DNA of 64,000 nt. It comes from Lutibacter oricola (GTDB taxonomy: Bacteria; Bacteroidota; Bacteroidia; Flavobacteriales; Flavobacteriaceae). The translations under genes were made by a program, and so were the position numbers. The notes under the pieces were generated by a model. That model did no database searches, was not told the origin of the DNA, and saw only the letters and a program-made list of their open reading frames with translations. Location of the stretch: assembly GCF_900106565.1 (NCBI RefSeq), contig NZ_FNNJ01000006.1, positions 124,001 through 188,000 on the forward strand. Reading direction: 5' to 3'. Shown piece after piece: positions 19,797 through 28,704 of this stretch (position 1 is the first letter of the stretch; the number at the start of each line of letters is the position of its first letter).

Positions 19797-20287
19797 TGTA
19801 AATCTTTAAGCATCCATAAATTACACGAAAAATGACCTGTGTCACCCATTGGAGCATTTAAACTGTTAAAACCAACTTTACGGTATAGCTTTCTAGCATC
19901 TTCCATATAAGGCAACGTTTCTAAGTAACATTTTTCGAAGCCAAAATCTTTGGCTTTCTGTAGGCAAATATCCATCATTTTACTACCTAAACCAATTCCG
20001 CGAGCTTCATTTTTAAAATACATTTTTTGAAGTTCGCAAATATTGCCTTCAAAATTGTCTAATTGCTTAATTCCAGCACCGCCATAAATTTCACCGTTTC
20101 TTTCAATTACAAAATAAGTTGCAGCGTCACAATTATAAGCTTCAAACAATGTGTCTAAAATTTTGTCGGCATATGCGGTACCTACTTTTGGAACTCCAAA
20201 TTCTATTAAAACTTCTCGAATAGCTGTCGCAATTTTTGGATTATCTTTTTGCTGAATTTCTCTAATGGTAAAATCTGAAAGAGTCAT
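19790..20287 (-). CDS. GNAT-family N-acetyltransferase
   Basis: A 165-residue acetyl-CoA-dependent acetyltransferase. The acetyl-CoA loop is seen as MYFKNEARGIGLGSKMMDICL (Q/RxxGxG/A type), preceded by GGAGIKQLD and followed by CYLETLPYMEDARKLYRKVGF. The acceptor is unknown. It lies directly upstream of prmC with a 7-bp overlap. Its start is only 22 bp from the divergent ribD start, so the two promoter regions are packed back to back. Confidence 0.8.
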   Translation of the reverse strand: MTLSDFTIREIQQKDNPKIATAIREVLIEFGVPKVGTAYADKILDTLFEAYNCDAATYFVIERNGEIYGGAGIKQLDNFEGNICELQKMYFKNEARGIGLGSKMMDICLQKAKDFGFEKCYLETLPYMEDARKLYRKVGFNSLNAPMGDTGHFSCNLWMLKDLQC

Positions 20288-20309
20288 TTTAAAATATTAT
20301 TTTTGCGTA

Positions 20310-21359
20310 GTGAATATACACGAAAAATATATAAAACGTTGCATTGAACTTGCTAAAAATGGTTTAGGTACTACATATCCAAATCCTATGGTTGGTAGTG
20401 TAATTGTTGTAGATAACACAATAATTGGAGAAGGCTGGCATAAAAAAGCAGGAGAACCACATGCGGAGGTAAATGCAATAAATTCAGTTAAAGATAAATT
20501 GCTTCTGAAGCAGGCAACTATTTATGTGAGTTTAGAGCCTTGTTCTCATTTTGGTAAAACACCACCTTGTGCAAATTTAATTGTTGATAACGGAATTAAA
20601 AATGTAGTTATTGGTATTGTAGATTCTAACAGTAAAGTGAGTGGAAGAGGAGTAGCGCATTTGAAAAATAATGGTTGTAATGTTGAAGTTGGAGTTTTAG
20701 AAAAGGAGTGTTACGATTTGAATAAACGATTTTTTACATTTCATAATAAAAAGAGACCGTTTATAATATTAAAATGGGCTGAAACTAAAGATGGGTTTAT
20801 TGATAAAATTAGAGATGAGAATTCTGAAAACACTCCAAATTGGATTTCAAATGAATTTTCTCAGCAGTATGTTCATAAAATGCGAGCTGAAGAGCAGGCA
20901 ATTTTAGTTGGAACAAATACAGCTTTAAATGACAATCCGAGTTTAACGGTTAGAAGTTGGAGTGGAGAAAACCCAGTTAGAATTGTTTTAGATAGAACGT
21001 TAAAAATACCAACAAGTTATAACTTGTTAAATGATGGGATAAAAACTATTGTTTTTTCTGAGATAAAAGACATTGAAAATACTAATGATACTGTAATTTT
21101 TGAAAGAATCGATTTTAAAAATAATGTGCCGGAGCAAATTTGTAATGTTTTGTATACACATGAAATTCAATCTGTAATTATCGAAGGAGGTAAGCTAACT
21201 TTACAAAGTTTTATTGATGCTAATTTATGGGATGAAGCATATGTTTTTACTGGAAATGTTTTGTTTAATAAAGGTTTAAATGCTCCAGTAATTAAAAAAA
21301 GTTCTTCAGAAATAAAAAATATAGAAAACGATTTATTGACAATTTATACGAATAGTTAA
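20310..21359 (+). CDS. ribD: Bifunctional riboflavin deaminase/reductase (GTG start)
   Basis: A 349-residue two-domain enzyme for steps 2 and 3 of riboflavin synthesis. The deaminase domain has HAEVNAI and SLEPCSHFGKTPPC (zinc ligands); the reductase domain has LKWAETKDGFI, VGTNTALNDNPSLTVR and IIEGGKLTLQSF. I start it at GTG 20310 (N-term NIHEKYIKRCIELAKNG) because the longer frame to 20265 would run into the divergent acetyltransferase gene. TATTTTTG (20298-20305) lies 4 nt before this GTG, so the message is probably leaderless. It shares four bases with the end of the convergent asparaginase gene. Confidence 0.92.
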   Translation: MNIHEKYIKRCIELAKNGLGTTYPNPMVGSVIVVDNTIIGEGWHKKAGEPHAEVNAINSVKDKLLLKQATIYVSLEPCSHFGKTPPCANLIVDNGIKNVVIGIVDSNSKVSGRGVAHLKNNGCNVEVGVLEKECYDLNKRFFTFHNKKRPFIILKWAETKDGFIDKIRDENSENTPNWISNEFSQQYVHKMRAEEQAILVGTNTALNDNPSLTVRSWSGENPVRIVLDRTLKIPTSYNLLNDGIKTIVFSEIKDIENTNDTVIFERIDFKNNVPEQICNVLYTHEIQSVIIEGGKLTLQSFIDANLWDEAYVFTGNVLFNKGLNAPVIKKSSSEIKNIENDLLTIYTNS

Positions 21360-22402
21360 CTTCTATTTTTCTTAAACATTTCAATTTTAGTTTCTCCATC
21401 CGATTTTTTTAAAGCTCTAAACATTCCTGAAGAATTAAAATCCCAATAAACATCACCATATTTATCTATTAGAATCATTCCGCCTTCACCGCCTAAAGGT
21501 TCAATTTGGTTGAATATCACATGATGTAAAGCTTCAGGAGGAGTTTGGTTTCCATATTGAATTAAACTTGAAACTTCGTGCGAGGCTACTGTTCTAATAA
21601 AATACTCTCCAGTTCCAGTAGCTGAAATGCCACAAGTTGTATTATTAGCATAGGTTCCTGCTCCAATAACAGGTACATCGCCAATTCTTCCATATTTTTT
21701 ATTGGTCATTCCTCCAGTTGAAGTTCCAGCTGTAATGTTTCCTTCCATGTCAATTGCAACTGCTCCAACTGTTCCATATTTATGATCTTGTAAATCAAAT
21801 TCTTTATTTAAAGCAGTGTGATCTATTTGGTTTTTCTCTTTTCCTTGAACTCGTTTTAACTGATTAATTCTTTTTTCATCATAAAAGTAAGTGCTGTCAA
21901 CTAATTCAATTCCATATTTTTCAGCTAAAATAACAGCTCCTTTACCAGAAAGCATAACATGTTTAGAGCTATCCATAACAATTCTTGCTGCCAAAATTGG
22001 ATTTTTAATGTAATTTACACCTGCAATTGCTCCAGAATTCAGTGTTTTTCCATTCATTATGGCAGCGTCCATTTCTTGATTTCCTTCACTGTTATATACA
22101 GAACCTTTCCCTGCATTAAATAATGGAGAGTCTTCCATTATAGTTATAGCTGCTTGGATTGCATCTTGAGAGTTTCCACCCTTTTCAAGAATAGTATAAC
22201 CTGCATTTAAAGCTTCTTCAAGTTTTTGTTCATATACTTTTTGTCTTTTTTCTGAAATATTATCGCGTGTAATTCCTCCTCCGGCTCCACCATGAATTAC
22301 GATTGCAAAAGAATTAGGTTCTTTAACTTTTTTAGTTTTTTTTTGAGTGTCACAACTGTAAAATAAGGTTGATATAGCGATAATTAATATTGAAAGTCTC
22401 AT
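21356..22402 (-). CDS. Isoaspartyl peptidase/L-asparaginase, lipoprotein
   Basis: A 348-residue Ntn-hydrolase precursor that self-cleaves before the threonine of YGTVGAVAID to give the active alpha/beta enzyme. Other family blocks: HGGAGGG near the N terminus, GKGSVYNSEGNQEMDAAIM, TAGTSTGGMTNKKYGRIGDVP and GAGTYANNTTCGISATGTGE. The N terminus is a lipoprotein signal (ILIIAISTLFYSC), so it is likely a periplasmic or outer-membrane lipoprotein that hydrolyses isoaspartyl dipeptides or asparagine. I start at ATG 22402; the longer reading uses a TTG that lies inside the promoter -7 element (TATATTTG, 22421-22428). Confidence 0.9.
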   Translation of the reverse strand: MRLSILIIAISTLFYSCDTQKKTKKVKEPNSFAIVIHGGAGGGITRDNISEKRQKVYEQKLEEALNAGYTILEKGGNSQDAIQAAITIMEDSPLFNAGKGSVYNSEGNQEMDAAIMNGKTLNSGAIAGVNYIKNPILAARIVMDSSKHVMLSGKGAVILAEKYGIELVDSTYFYDEKRINQLKRVQGKEKNQIDHTALNKEFDLQDHKYGTVGAVAIDMEGNITAGTSTGGMTNKKYGRIGDVPVIGAGTYANNTTCGISATGTGEYFIRTVASHEVSSLIQYGNQTPPEALHHVIFNQIEPLGGEGGMILIDKYGDVYWDFNSSGMFRALKKSDGETKIEMFKKNRS

Positions 22403-22420
22403 GGTAGATAGAATTTTAAT

Positions 22421-22463
22421 CAAATATATTCATTTTGTACCACAGTTAACATTCTTATATTTG
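22421..22463. promoter_or_regulatory. Divergent promoters for the asparaginase gene and yigZ
   Basis: Minus: TATATTTG at 22421-22428, start near 22416. Plus: TTG at 22435-22437, 18-bp spacer, TATATTTG at 22456-22463, start near 22468. The plus promoter leaves only ~15 nt before the ATT start proposed for yigZ. Confidence 0.55.
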
Positions 22464-22482
22464 CAAATATAAATCCTATATT

Positions 22483-23094
22483 ATTTCTATAAAAGACACA
22501 TATAATACTATTGAAATTGCTAAGGGCGAAGTACTTTTTAAAGAAAAAGGTAGTAAGTTTTTTAGTTTTGTTGTTCCTGTTTTTAGTGAAGAAGAGGTGA
22601 AGGCACAGTTGGAGATTATTAAGAAAAAGCATCATTCGGCAAGACATTGGTGTTATGCGTATCAATTAGGAGTTGAAATTAAGCGATACCGTGTAAACGA
22701 TGATGGAGAACCGGGCAATACTGCAGGTCAACCAATATATGGACAGATTTTAGCGAAAGATATTACCAATATTTTAGTTGTAGTAGTACGTTATTTTGGA
22801 GGAACAAAATTAGGTGTTGGAGGTTTAATAAGTGCGTATAGAAATTCAGCAAAAATGGTATTGGATGAAGCAAAAATTGTAGAAAAAACAATTGATGTTC
22901 AATTTGAACTAATTTTCGAGTATGCACATATGAATAAAGTGATGCGAATTGTGAAAGAGAATAACCTTCAAATTTCGCATCAAAAAATGGAATTAAATTG
23001 TGAGTTTACAATTCCTGTAAGAAAGAAAAATTCAGAAAGAATTAAAAAGCTTTTTACCGATTTAAGATGTCTTAAAATTACGGAAGTTGACTAG
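22483..23094 (+). CDS. yigZ: IMPACT/YigZ-family protein with apparent ATT start codon
   Basis: The frame encodes a complete YigZ-like protein of about 203 residues: DTYNTIEIAKGEVLFKEKG, SKFFSFVVPVFSEEEV, HHSARHWCYAYQL, DDGEPGNTAGQPIYGQI, NILVVVVRYFGGTKLGVGGLI. There is no ATG, GTG or TTG between the in-frame stop at 22447 and a GTG at 22597, and that GTG would remove about 38 conserved residues. The ATT at 22483 places the start four codons before DTY, where I recall homologues starting. The family's role is unclear (translation-linked in eukaryotic IMPACT). Its end overlaps the convergent thioesterase by 17 bp. ATT start, or a sequence error, are the choices. Confidence 0.8.
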   Translation: MSIKDTYNTIEIAKGEVLFKEKGSKFFSFVVPVFSEEEVKAQLEIIKKKHHSARHWCYAYQLGVEIKRYRVNDDGEPGNTAGQPIYGQILAKDITNILVVVVRYFGGTKLGVGGLISAYRNSAKMVLDEAKIVEKTIDVQFELIFEYAHMNKVMRIVKENNLQISHQKMELNCEFTIPVRKKNSERIKKLFTDLRCLKITEVD

Positions 23095-23491
23095 AGTGTT
23101 TTTCTATTTTTTTTAATAAGTATTCGGGTATTCTAGTAGGTCTATTTGTTTTCATATTTACAAACACTAAAGTTATGTTTGCTTCTGTAACTAAAGTGTC
23201 ATTTATATAGATCTCGTATTCAAATTCTAATCGAGCTGTTGGCTTTTTAGATAATTTAGTTTTTAAGGTAAGTAAATCGTCATATTTTGCTGGTTTTAAG
23301 TAATTTGTATTTAGACTAATTACAGGTAACATAATACCATCCTCTTCCATTTGTTTGTATGATACTCCTCTTTCTCTTAACCATTCTATGCGGCCCATTT
23401 CGAAGTATTGAGCGTAATTACCGTGATGTGCGTAACCCATTTGATCGGTTTCGCTATATCTTATTCTAAATTGTATTGTACTTGTTGACAT
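23078..23491 (-). CDS. Hotdog-fold acyl-CoA thioesterase (YbgC/4HBT type)
   Basis: A 137-residue hotdog-fold hydrolase of the 4-hydroxybenzoyl-CoA thioesterase group. The catalytic segment RYSETDQMGYAHHGNYAQYFE (Asp in ETDQMG) and the following EMGRIEWLRERG are diagnostic. It hydrolyses acyl-CoA esters in the cytoplasm; the chain specificity is not readable. It is convergent with yigZ, overlapping 17 bp, and its 5' side faces the dnaA upstream region. Confidence 0.85.
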   Translation of the reverse strand: MSTSTIQFRIRYSETDQMGYAHHGNYAQYFEMGRIEWLRERGVSYKQMEEDGIMLPVISLNTNYLKPAKYDDLLTLKTKLSKKPTARLEFEYEIYINDTLVTEANITLVFVNMKTNRPTRIPEYLLKKIEKHSSQLP

Positions 23492-23657
23492 TTTTTTATT
23501 TTTAAGCTAGCTTATTTACGTAAAAAAAAATTAATAATCAATAGTTATTTTATTTTTTTATGATAAAAAATATTCACATTTTTGTACCATCAAAAAGGTT
23601 GATTAGATAGTGCCCTCTATATCTGTAAAAATTTATTAAAATTCTACGAAAATACTA

Positions 23658-25085
23658 ATGAGTAAAACTGCATCTTCGGTTTGGAATGAATGTTTGTCTT
23701 TTATTAAAGATAACATTAAGCAACAAGCATATAAAACATGGTTTGAACCAATAAAACCAGTTAAATTAGCAGGAGAAGCTTTAACTATTCAGGTGCCTAG
23801 TAAATTCTTTTACGAGTGGTTAGAAGAGCATTATATTAAGTTATTGAGAGTTGCATTAGTAAAACAGCTAGGTGAAGATGCCAAGTTGGTGTATGATGTT
23901 AGAATGGAAAATAACTATAGCAGTAGCAACCCACATACAGTTAAAATTCCAAGCTCAAATAGAAATCCAATAAACCCGCAAGGTGTAACTGTACCTATGG
24001 ATATTAATAAGCGTGAGCTTAAAAACCCGTTTATTATACCTGGTATTCAAAAGGTTAAAATTGAATCTCAATTAAACCCAAATTACAATTTTGCAAGTTT
24101 TGTTGAAGGAGATTCTAATAGGTTAGGTAGATCGGCTGGTATGGCTGTAGCTAATAAGCCAGGAGGAACTTCTTTTAATCCATTATTAATTTATGGTGGA
24201 GTTGGATTGGGTAAAACGCATATTGCACACGCAATTGGTGTTGAAATTAAAGATAAATATCCTGATAAAACTGTATTATATATTTCATCAGAAAAATTTA
24301 CACAACAATACATAGATTCTGTAAAAGGAAATACTAGAAATGATTTTATTCATTTTTATCAAATGATTGATGTGTTAATAATTGATGATGTTCAATTTTT
24401 ATCTGGAAAAACTGGAACACAAGATGTTTTCTTTCATATTTTTAACCATTTACATCAAAATGGGAAACAGGTAATTTTAACATCAGATAAAGCACCTGTT
24501 GATATGCAGGATATTGAACAACGTTTACTTTCTCGTTTTAAATGGGGATTGTCTGCAGAACTTCAAGCTCCAGATTATGAAACTCGTGTATCTATATTAA
24601 AAAATAAATTATATCGTGATGGTGTTGAAATGCCAGATGAAATAATTGAATATATAGCAAAACATATCAAATCTAATGTTAGAGAGTTAGAAGGTGTTTT
24701 AATTTCTATGATAGCGCAAGCTTCATTCAATAGAAAAGAATTTACACTGTCTTTAACAAAACAAATTGTTGATAAGTTTGTTAAAAATACAAAACGTGAA
24801 GTTTCTATAGACTACATTCAAAAAGTAGTATCTAGTTACTTTGAGTTAGATGTTGCAACTTTGCAATCTAAAACACGTAAACGCCATATTGTTCAAGCGC
24901 GTCAATTAGCAATGTATTTTGCAAAAAGAATGACAAAAGCTTCATTGGCGAGTATTGGATCTCAAATTGGAAAAAGAGATCACGCTACAGTTCTACATGC
25001 TTGTAAAACGGTTGATAATTTAACCGAAACTGATAAGCAATTTAGAAAATATGTAGACGATATTACAAAGAAACTTACTTTCTAA
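23658..25085 (+). CDS. dnaA: Chromosomal replication initiator protein
   Basis: A 475-residue AAA+ initiator that melts oriC. Domain I (residues 1-~85, WNECLSFIKDNIKQQAYKTWF), a short linker, Walker A GGVGLGKTHIAHAIG, Walker B VLIIDDVQFLSGK, arginine-finger region QRLLSRFKWGL, and a C-terminal DNA-binding helix-turn-helix with GKRDHATVLHACKTV. The ~165-bp upstream region has one DnaA-box-like sequence (ATATTCACA) but no cluster, so oriC is not evident here. An LMW phosphatase gene follows 9 bp downstream. Confidence 0.97.
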   Translation: MSKTASSVWNECLSFIKDNIKQQAYKTWFEPIKPVKLAGEALTIQVPSKFFYEWLEEHYIKLLRVALVKQLGEDAKLVYDVRMENNYSSSNPHTVKIPSSNRNPINPQGVTVPMDINKRELKNPFIIPGIQKVKIESQLNPNYNFASFVEGDSNRLGRSAGMAVANKPGGTSFNPLLIYGGVGLGKTHIAHAIGVEIKDKYPDKTVLYISSEKFTQQYIDSVKGNTRNDFIHFYQMIDVLIIDDVQFLSGKTGTQDVFFHIFNHLHQNGKQVILTSDKAPVDMQDIEQRLLSRFKWGLSAELQAPDYETRVSILKNKLYRDGVEMPDEIIEYIAKHIKSNVRELEGVLISMIAQASFNRKEFTLSLTKQIVDKFVKNTKREVSIDYIQKVVSSYFELDVATLQSKTRKRHIVQARQLAMYFAKRMTKASLASIGSQIGKRDHATVLHACKTVDNLTETDKQFRKYVDDITKKLTF

Positions 25086-25094
25086 AAATAAATA

Positions 25095-25556
25095 ATGACT
25101 AAAATATTAATGGTTTGCTTAGGTAACATTTGCCGCTCACCATTAGCAGAAGGAATACTAAAATCTAAAGTTTTTAATTTTAAAACTAAGGTTGATTCTG
25201 CTGGTACGGGAGCTTATCATGTTGGAAATAAGCCAGATGCTAGATCTATAGCCGTAGCAAGAACAAATGGATTGGATATAAGTGATCAAAAAGCAAGAAA
25301 ATTTGTAGTTTCAGATTTTGATGAGTTTGATATAATCTATGTTATGGATAATTCAAATTATAGAAATATTGTTAAATTAGCTAGAAACGAAGAGGATGTT
25401 GCTAAGGTAAAACTAATTTTGAATGAAGTTTTTCCTGGTGAAGATTTAGATGTTCCTGATCCTTATTATGGAGGTGATTTCGGTTTTAAAAATGTATATA
25501 ATATGTTAGATGAAGCTTGCGAAATAATAGCCAAAAAAATAAACCCAAATGGATAG
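25095..25556 (+). CDS. Low-molecular-weight protein-tyrosine phosphatase
   Basis: A 153-residue cytoplasmic phosphatase with the N-terminal P-loop VCLGNICRSPLAEG (Cys nucleophile and Arg) and the general-acid loop DVPDPYYGGDFGF near the C terminus, both as expected. It may act on a tyrosine kinase of capsule export or on small phosphate esters. It follows dnaA by 9 bp and overlaps the next gene by 8 bp, so dnaA, this gene and the methyltransferase form one operon. Confidence 0.9.
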   Translation: MTKILMVCLGNICRSPLAEGILKSKVFNFKTKVDSAGTGAYHVGNKPDARSIAVARTNGLDISDQKARKFVVSDFDEFDIIYVMDNSNYRNIVKLARNEEDVAKVKLILNEVFPGEDLDVPDPYYGGDFGFKNVYNMLDEACEIIAKKINPNG

Positions 25557-26265
25557 CGATAAAGGAGTTTTATATTTAATACCAACTACTTTAGGTGATA
25601 ATGAGCCTTTAGAGGTATTGCCGTATTCAGTAAAAAAGGTTATTGAAGAATTAACTTATTTTATTGTTGAAAATGAAAAAACTGCTCGTAAGTTTATAAA
25701 ACGAATTACTCCTAAAAAATCTCAACCATCATTGCAGTTGTTTAAATTAGATAAATATGCAGATGAAATGGAGGTTAGAACCTATTTAGATGAATGCTCT
25801 AAAGGAGTTTCTATTGGGTTGCTTTCTGAAGCTGGTGTACCTGCTATTGCAGATCCAGGTGCAGAAATTGTAAAAATGGCTCACGAAAAAGGAATTCGTG
25901 TTGTGCCGTTGGTTGGGCCTTCATCAATTATTTTAGCAATGATGGCATCAGGCTTTAATGGTCAAAACTTTAGTTTTAATGGTTATTTACCTATTGAAAC
26001 TTCTGAAAGAAAAAAGGCTATAAAGCAATTAGAGCGTTTGTCTAAGGAGAAAAATCAATCTCAAATATTTATAGAGACGCCTTATAGAAACGAAAAAATG
26101 CTAGCAGATTTAAAAAGTACGCTTACTCCAGGAGCTAAGCTGTGTGTTGCTTGTGATATAACGTTGCCAACAGAGTATATAAGAACACTCGAAATTAAAG
26201 ATTGGAAACATACAAAGGTTGATTTACATAAGCGACCTGTAATATTTATAATTCATAAAGAATAA
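25549..26265 (+). CDS. RsmI-like SAM-dependent methyltransferase (tetrapyrrole-methylase fold)
   Basis: A 238-residue protein with the tetrapyrrole-methylase fold used by 16S rRNA 2'-O-methyltransferase RsmI: LYLIPTTLGDN, GLLSEAGVPAIADPGAEIV, VPLVGPSSIILAMMASGFNGQNFSFNGY (read as separated blocks) and IFIETPYRNEKML. It is shorter than E. coli RsmI (~286 aa) because it lacks the C-terminal extension; this is a common Bacteroidota form. It probably methylates rRNA, but that is by family resemblance. A strong terminator follows. Confidence 0.8.
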   Translation: MDSDKGVLYLIPTTLGDNEPLEVLPYSVKKVIEELTYFIVENEKTARKFIKRITPKKSQPSLQLFKLDKYADEMEVRTYLDECSKGVSIGLLSEAGVPAIADPGAEIVKMAHEKGIRVVPLVGPSSIILAMMASGFNGQNFSFNGYLPIETSERKKAIKQLERLSKEKNQSQIFIETPYRNEKMLADLKSTLTPGAKLCVACDITLPTEYIRTLEIKDWKHTKVDLHKRPVIFIIHKE

Positions 26266-26299
26266 AAAAAAGCCTTAACAATTGTTAAGGCTTTTTTTT
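26264..26299. terminator. Bidirectional terminator
   Basis: AAAAAAAGCCTTAACA / TGTTAAGGCTTTTTTT palindrome between the convergent rsmI-like gene (+) and transglycosylase-like gene (-). Confidence 0.92.
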
Positions 26300-26315
26300 A
26301 TTCTTTGTTTTTGAT

Positions 26316-26939
26316 TTATACAGTAGGTTTTCTGTTGGCTTCTATAAAAGAAGTATCGTAACCAGAGAATTTTTTAATATAATGCTTAATAGAAGACCCG
26401 TAAGCGTCTTTAAATGCGTTAACGCCATTACTACGCAAATATTTTTTTACGTTACCTGCGCCCGCTAAATGAGCTGCAGCTAAAATTCCTGACTCTGTAA
26501 TTGTAATTCCGTTTATTTTTTTACCTACACTTCTCGAAATATCTTTTCTCAAAATCCATTTATTTAAAGAGCAAAGTGCCATAAAAGCATCCTCTTGTAA
26601 TTCTGGAGTTTTTAAAAAGTGAGTTGTGTTGTAAATTCTAAAACGTTCTAATGTTGTTTTTCCGAATTGATATTTTCCAAGATATCCATAAGTATTAACA
26701 ACATGATATTTTCCTTGCGATTCTTTAAACGCCAAAGCTTCTTTAAAACCATTAAACGAAGTTCCTAAAAACGGAATTCTGTAGTCTTGAAGGTAACTTT
26801 CTTCTTCTGTAAGTACGGTGCTAATCTCATTAGTTCCGTACATATTAGTTGAGTTTGAATTTGTGCTATTGTTTTTTGTAAAACCAAGAGCAATAAAAAC
26901 TAAAACAACCAATATTGAAAATTGGGTTATTTTTTTCAT
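26316..26939 (-). CDS. Exported lytic-transglycosylase/lysozyme-like protein
   Basis: A 207-residue protein with an N-terminal signal (MKKITQFSILVVLVFIALGF). The core FKEALAFKESQGKYHVVN-TYGYLGKYQFG resembles lysozyme-like transglycosylases, with ES as the likely catalytic glutamate and YGYLGKYQF as the goose-lysozyme-like strand; ILAAAHLAGAGNVKKYL matches the later helix. It probably trims peptidoglycan in the periplasm. Promoter TTG (27004-27006), N19, TAATTTTG (26977-26984) gives a ~33-nt leader. It is monocistronic. Confidence 0.65.
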   Translation of the reverse strand: MKKITQFSILVVLVFIALGFTKNNSTNSNSTNMYGTNEISTVLTEEESYLQDYRIPFLGTSFNGFKEALAFKESQGKYHVVNTYGYLGKYQFGKTTLERFRIYNTTHFLKTPELQEDAFMALCSLNKWILRKDISRSVGKKINGITITESGILAAAHLAGAGNVKKYLRSNGVNAFKDAYGSSIKHYIKKFSGYDTSFIEANRKPTV

Positions 26940-26976
26940 AATTTAAAGGCTTTAATTCCTTGTAAATTTCAGCGGG

Positions 26977-27006
26977 CAAAATTACACCTTATTCCGACAT
27001 GAACAA
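26977..27006 (-). promoter_or_regulatory. Promoter of the transglycosylase-like gene
   Basis: Minus-strand TTG (27004-27006), 19-bp spacer, TAATTTTG (26977-26984); predicted start near 26972. Confidence 0.55.
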
Positions 27007-27145
27007 CTAAAAGTATGAAATATTTTATTGATTAACAATATTTTAGCTTTTTTAAGATTGTTTTAAGAATTATTCAATAAAGAAATCTCTATTGCTAAAA
27101 ATTAACAAAAAAATACTGGTGCGGTCAATGTTTTTAACTTGTGAG

Positions 27146-28180
27146 CTACCTGTTAACACCTTGTTTATTTAGCCAATTTTGATACTTGGCGGCGTTTCGG
27201 TTGTGTTGCGAAAGGGTTTTCGCAAATTCATGCTGTCCAATATTGGTAATACTGGCACACATGTAGTAATAATTATGATTTGCTGGATTTAGAATCGCAT
27301 CTATAGATGAGATGTCTGGCATCGCAATTGGTCCCGGTGGAAGACCAGCATTTTTATATGTGTTGTAAGGCGATTCAATTTTTAAATCATTTAGTAAAAC
27401 ACGTTTTATAACCTTATGTTGCCCTTGCTTTTGTTTTAAAGCAAATATAATAGTCGGGTCGGCTTGTAAAGGCCATTTATCTTGTAAGCGGTTTAAATAT
27501 AAACGTGCAACTTTAGGGCGTTCATTAACAGTTGCGGTCTCTTTTTGAACAATAGAAGCTAGTGTAATAACTTCAAACTTAGATAAATTTAGCTTTTTAG
27601 CTTTAGCTAGTCTATTTGAATTCCAAAATCGGTTATATTGAGAAAGCATTTTTTTTCTGAAGGTTGTAGCAGACGTATTCCAATAAAACTCATAGGTGTT
27701 CGGAATATACATAGCCAATGCATTTTTAGATTCAAAACCATTTTGCTTTAAAAAAGTAGGATCTTTAATTGCTTTTAATATTGAAATTGAATCAGCTTCA
27801 ATTTGTTCAGCAATTCTACCAGCTAGTTTTTCAAAAGTATCTTGGTTGTTAAAAGATAGTTTAATAGTAGTTTGTTTACCACTTCTTAATAAATTAACCA
27901 AATCGTTATTATTCATTCCATTTGTAATATGAAATTTACCAGCTTTTATAGTATTTGGATAATTCTTTTTGTTAGCAACCCAGTTAAAAGGTTTTACACG
28001 TTTTAAAAAAGGGCGAACTAATTCTGATACTTGGTCAAAGTTACTGTCTGTTGGAATATATACATAACCTTCTTTAGTAGTGTTTGATTTGTAAATTTTA
28101 GCGTAAAAGTTATAAGCTAAAATTCCAGCTATAATAAGTAGTAAACTTGTAATTAAAAGAATAAGTTTTTTAATATTCAT
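27146..28180 (-). CDS. mltG: Endolytic peptidoglycan transglycosylase
   Basis: A 344-residue inner-membrane protein: one N-terminal membrane helix (residues ~5-25), a LysM-like region, then the YceG domain with the catalytic glutamate in LASIVQKETATVNERPKVA and the conserved LQADPTIIFAL, SPYNTYKNAGLPPGPIAMP and ILNPANHNYYYMCA. MltG cuts nascent glycan strands and sets their length. It follows the acetyltransferase gene by 5 bp, in an operon led by dapF, so two of the operon's three genes serve cell-wall synthesis. Confidence 0.93.
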   Translation of the reverse strand: MNIKKLILLITSLLLIIAGILAYNFYAKIYKSNTTKEGYVYIPTDSNFDQVSELVRPFLKRVKPFNWVANKKNYPNTIKAGKFHITNGMNNNDLVNLLRSGKQTTIKLSFNNQDTFEKLAGRIAEQIEADSISILKAIKDPTFLKQNGFESKNALAMYIPNTYEFYWNTSATTFRKKMLSQYNRFWNSNRLAKAKKLNLSKFEVITLASIVQKETATVNERPKVARLYLNRLQDKWPLQADPTIIFALKQKQGQHKVIKRVLLNDLKIESPYNTYKNAGLPPGPIAMPDISSIDAILNPANHNYYYMCASITNIGQHEFAKTLSQHNRNAAKYQNWLNKQGVNR

Positions 28181-28185
28181 TGGAG

Positions 28186-28704
28186 TTATTTTATAAGCTG
28201 ATATAATAATTCATTTTTGAAGGTTGAATTTGAAAAAATCCAATCTTTTTTTTCTCCAACCTTAGCAAAGTTGAATTTTTCGAACAAAGCAATACTCTTT
28301 TTGTTTGTTGAAGCTATGTTAGCGTAAATTTGATGTACGTTTAAATAAGTAAAAGCATAATCAATTACCAATTCTAAAGATTTTGAGCCATAGTTTTGTT
28401 GTTGATATTCGGGTAAAATTAAAATTCCAATACCAACTCTAAAATGTTGAGGGTTAAAATCAAATAAATCAATAAGACCAACAGGTGTATTATTAGCATT
28501 ACAAATTACAAAACGATACTGTTTTGTTTCGTAAATATCGAGATGTGCATTCTCAATATAATTTTTTAAAATGTATTTTGAAAATGGTAGTTGCGTACTG
28601 CTAACCTCCCAAAAAAGCTCATTGTTTTCTGTCGAAAATAAAAAATCTAAATCCGTTGGTTCTAGCGCTCTTAAGCTAATATTTTTACCTTGTAATATTG
28701 CCAT
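28186..28704 (-). CDS. GNAT-family acetyltransferase (RimJ/RimL-like)
   Basis: A 172-residue acetyltransferase of the ribosomal-protein-alanine type: LRALEPTDLDFLFSTENNE at the start, GIGILILPEYQQQNYGSKSLELVIDYAF as the acetyl-CoA binding core and NIASTNKKSIALFEKFNFAKVGEKK at the end. The substrate is unknown. It overlaps the dapF stop by one base and precedes mltG by 5 bp, so it belongs to the dapF-mltG operon. Confidence 0.82.
   Translation of the reverse strand: MAILQGKNISLRALEPTDLDFLFSTENNELFWEVSSTQLPFSKYILKNYIENAHLDIYETKQYRFVICNANNTPVGLIDLFDFNPQHFRVGIGILILPEYQQQNYGSKSLELVIDYAFTYLNVHQIYANIASTNKKSIALFEKFNFAKVGEKKDWIFSNSTFKNELLYQLIK

Noticed and set aside
22420-22665. 81-codon minus-strand ORF
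   Set aside because: It is antisense to the conserved N-terminal coding of yigZ and covers two promoters.
23492-23657. oriC next to dnaA
   Set aside because: Only one imperfect DnaA-box-like sequence (ATATTCACA), with no cluster or obvious unwinding element.
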